DNA from: Crenothrix sp. D3 | Lineage (GTDB): Bacteria; Pseudomonadota; Gammaproteobacteria; Methylococcales; Methylomonadaceae | Direction: 5' to 3' | Length of the DNA: 64,000 bases | NCBI GenBank assembly: GCA_002134785.1 | Contig: MBQZ01000051.1 | Coordinates: 124,001 to 188,000, forward strand | Part shown: in pieces, positions 63,582 through 64,000 of the stretch | How the letters are laid out: each line of letters opens with the position of its first letter | Position numbering within the stretch: the first letter of the stretch is position 1 | Notes under the pieces: model-generated | Databases searched by the model: none | Told to the model about the DNA's origin: nothing | What the model saw: only the letters and a program-made list of their open reading frames with translations | Made by a program: the position numbers and the translations under genes

Positions 63582-64000
63582 CTACCTCAAACAATTCCAT
63601 CCTTCTACAAAATCGCTTGATAAAATTTCTCTAAGTTCCATTTTTTTACTACCAGAACCTCTATTTTCTTTGAATTTTATCAATGGTTTTGTCCATACAA
63701 AAGTGTGGTTCACATCCCCTAATAGTAATGGAGTAGATTTATTTTTGTAGATAATGTCATCGTGCCACTGGTCTCCGCCATGAGAATGATTTTTGCATGG
63801 GTCTTCGTACATTTTTGGATCAAGAGGGTCAGCGCAAGGAGATTTTGGCTTAAAAATATCTCCAAGAGGATTTTCTACGGCATTCTTGATTTGTAGAGCA
63901 TTAGAATTTTTCTCATCTAAATATTTAAATAATGCCTGATGAGATTCAAACCCTTTTTCAACTTTCATTAGATAAAAAAAGAAATGTTCACCCTCAAAAC
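63582..64000 (-). CDS. Hypothetical protein, 5' end probably cut by the window edge
   Basis: An ATG at 63968 gives 128 residues, but the frame stays open to the window edge and reads GEHFFFYL just before it. The real protein may therefore start outside. Contents: GFESHQALFKYLDEKN, a His/Asp-rich segment NHSHGGDQWHDD and a short C-terminus SSDFVEGWNCLR. No family recognised. The His/Asp cluster could bind metal. Confidence 0.5.
   Translation of the reverse strand, partial: FEGEHFFFYLMKVEKGFESHQALFKYLDEKNSNALQIKNAVENPLGDIFKPKSPCADPLDPKMYEDPCKNHSHGGDQWHDDIIYKNKSTPLLLGDVNHTFVWTKPLIKFKENRGSGSKKMELREILSSDFVEGWNCLR

Overview
The window looks like a chromosomal segment of a gammaproteobacterium of moderate GC content. 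Supporting this are the gene orders gpmI-envC-ctpA and glyQ-glyS-gmhB-plsC, an APH-type homoserine kinase (ThrB) preceded by a DUF2782 protein, a long HrpA helicase, and gammaproteobacterial sigma70-type promoters. The mix of a formate-tetrahydrofolate ligase, many HD-GYP regulators and DUF1566 proteins would suit a methanotroph-like (Methylococcales) or Thiotrichales genome. That placement is an inference; no rRNA or other marker here settles it.

Layout. 1-224: cut-off ArsR-type regulator. 641-4826: gpmI, envC, ctpA. 5088-7943: a single-chain restriction-modification protein of MmeI type, on the minus strand. 8038-9348: VWA/OmpA lipoprotein. 9576-11399: gltX followed by tRNA-Ala and two identical tRNA-Glu genes. 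11658-16014: two tandem DUF1566 proteins, a GNAT-nitrilase fusion and an outer-membrane barrel. 16215-20114: hrpA. 20245-32141: a cyclic-di-GMP signalling block with two very large hybrid histidine kinases, three REC-HD-GYP proteins (the middle one has lost the catalytic His) and a PilZ protein. 32558-34231: fhs. 34261-45541: a surface-glycan cluster of membrane glycosyltransferase-like proteins, WbqC, PhyH, GtrB-like GT2, three methyltransferases, a NeuD-like acyltransferase, a beta-propeller protein, an SMR-like flippase and WecE. 45636-53797: hom, thrC and thrB spread among accessory genes (PD-(D/E)XK-like protein, PIN toxin-antitoxin, HD-GYP protein, SirB2, a disrupted nucleosidase, DUF2782). 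53830-59822: glyQ, a two-gene insert (ABC/OLD-type ATPase plus TOPRIM-like protein), glyS, gmhB, plsC. 59885-64000: lipoprotein, a large periplasmic protein of unknown family and small unknown genes.

Two themes stand out. First, AT-rich accessory cargo sits exactly between genes normally adjacent in an operon: the ATPase-TOPRIM pair between glyQ and glyS, and the nuclease-like gene plus PIN module between hom and thrC. The ATPase-TOPRIM pair is the best candidate in the window for a little-described defence system. Second, a roughly 115-bp palindromic element with TA ends is scattered through the window. It lies in every gap of the signalling block after the first kinase/HD-GYP pair. One copy (51616-51732) splits a nucleosidase gene, and removing it with one TA restores a 270-codon frame.

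Likely cooperation. The hybrid kinases feed phosphate to the receiver-HD-GYP proteins, which lower c-di-GMP sensed by the PilZ protein. The GtrB-like transferase, flippase and polytopic proteins could decorate O-antigen with sugars prepared by WecE, the acyltransferase and the methyltransferases. Hom, ThrB and ThrC make threonine from aspartate semialdehyde.
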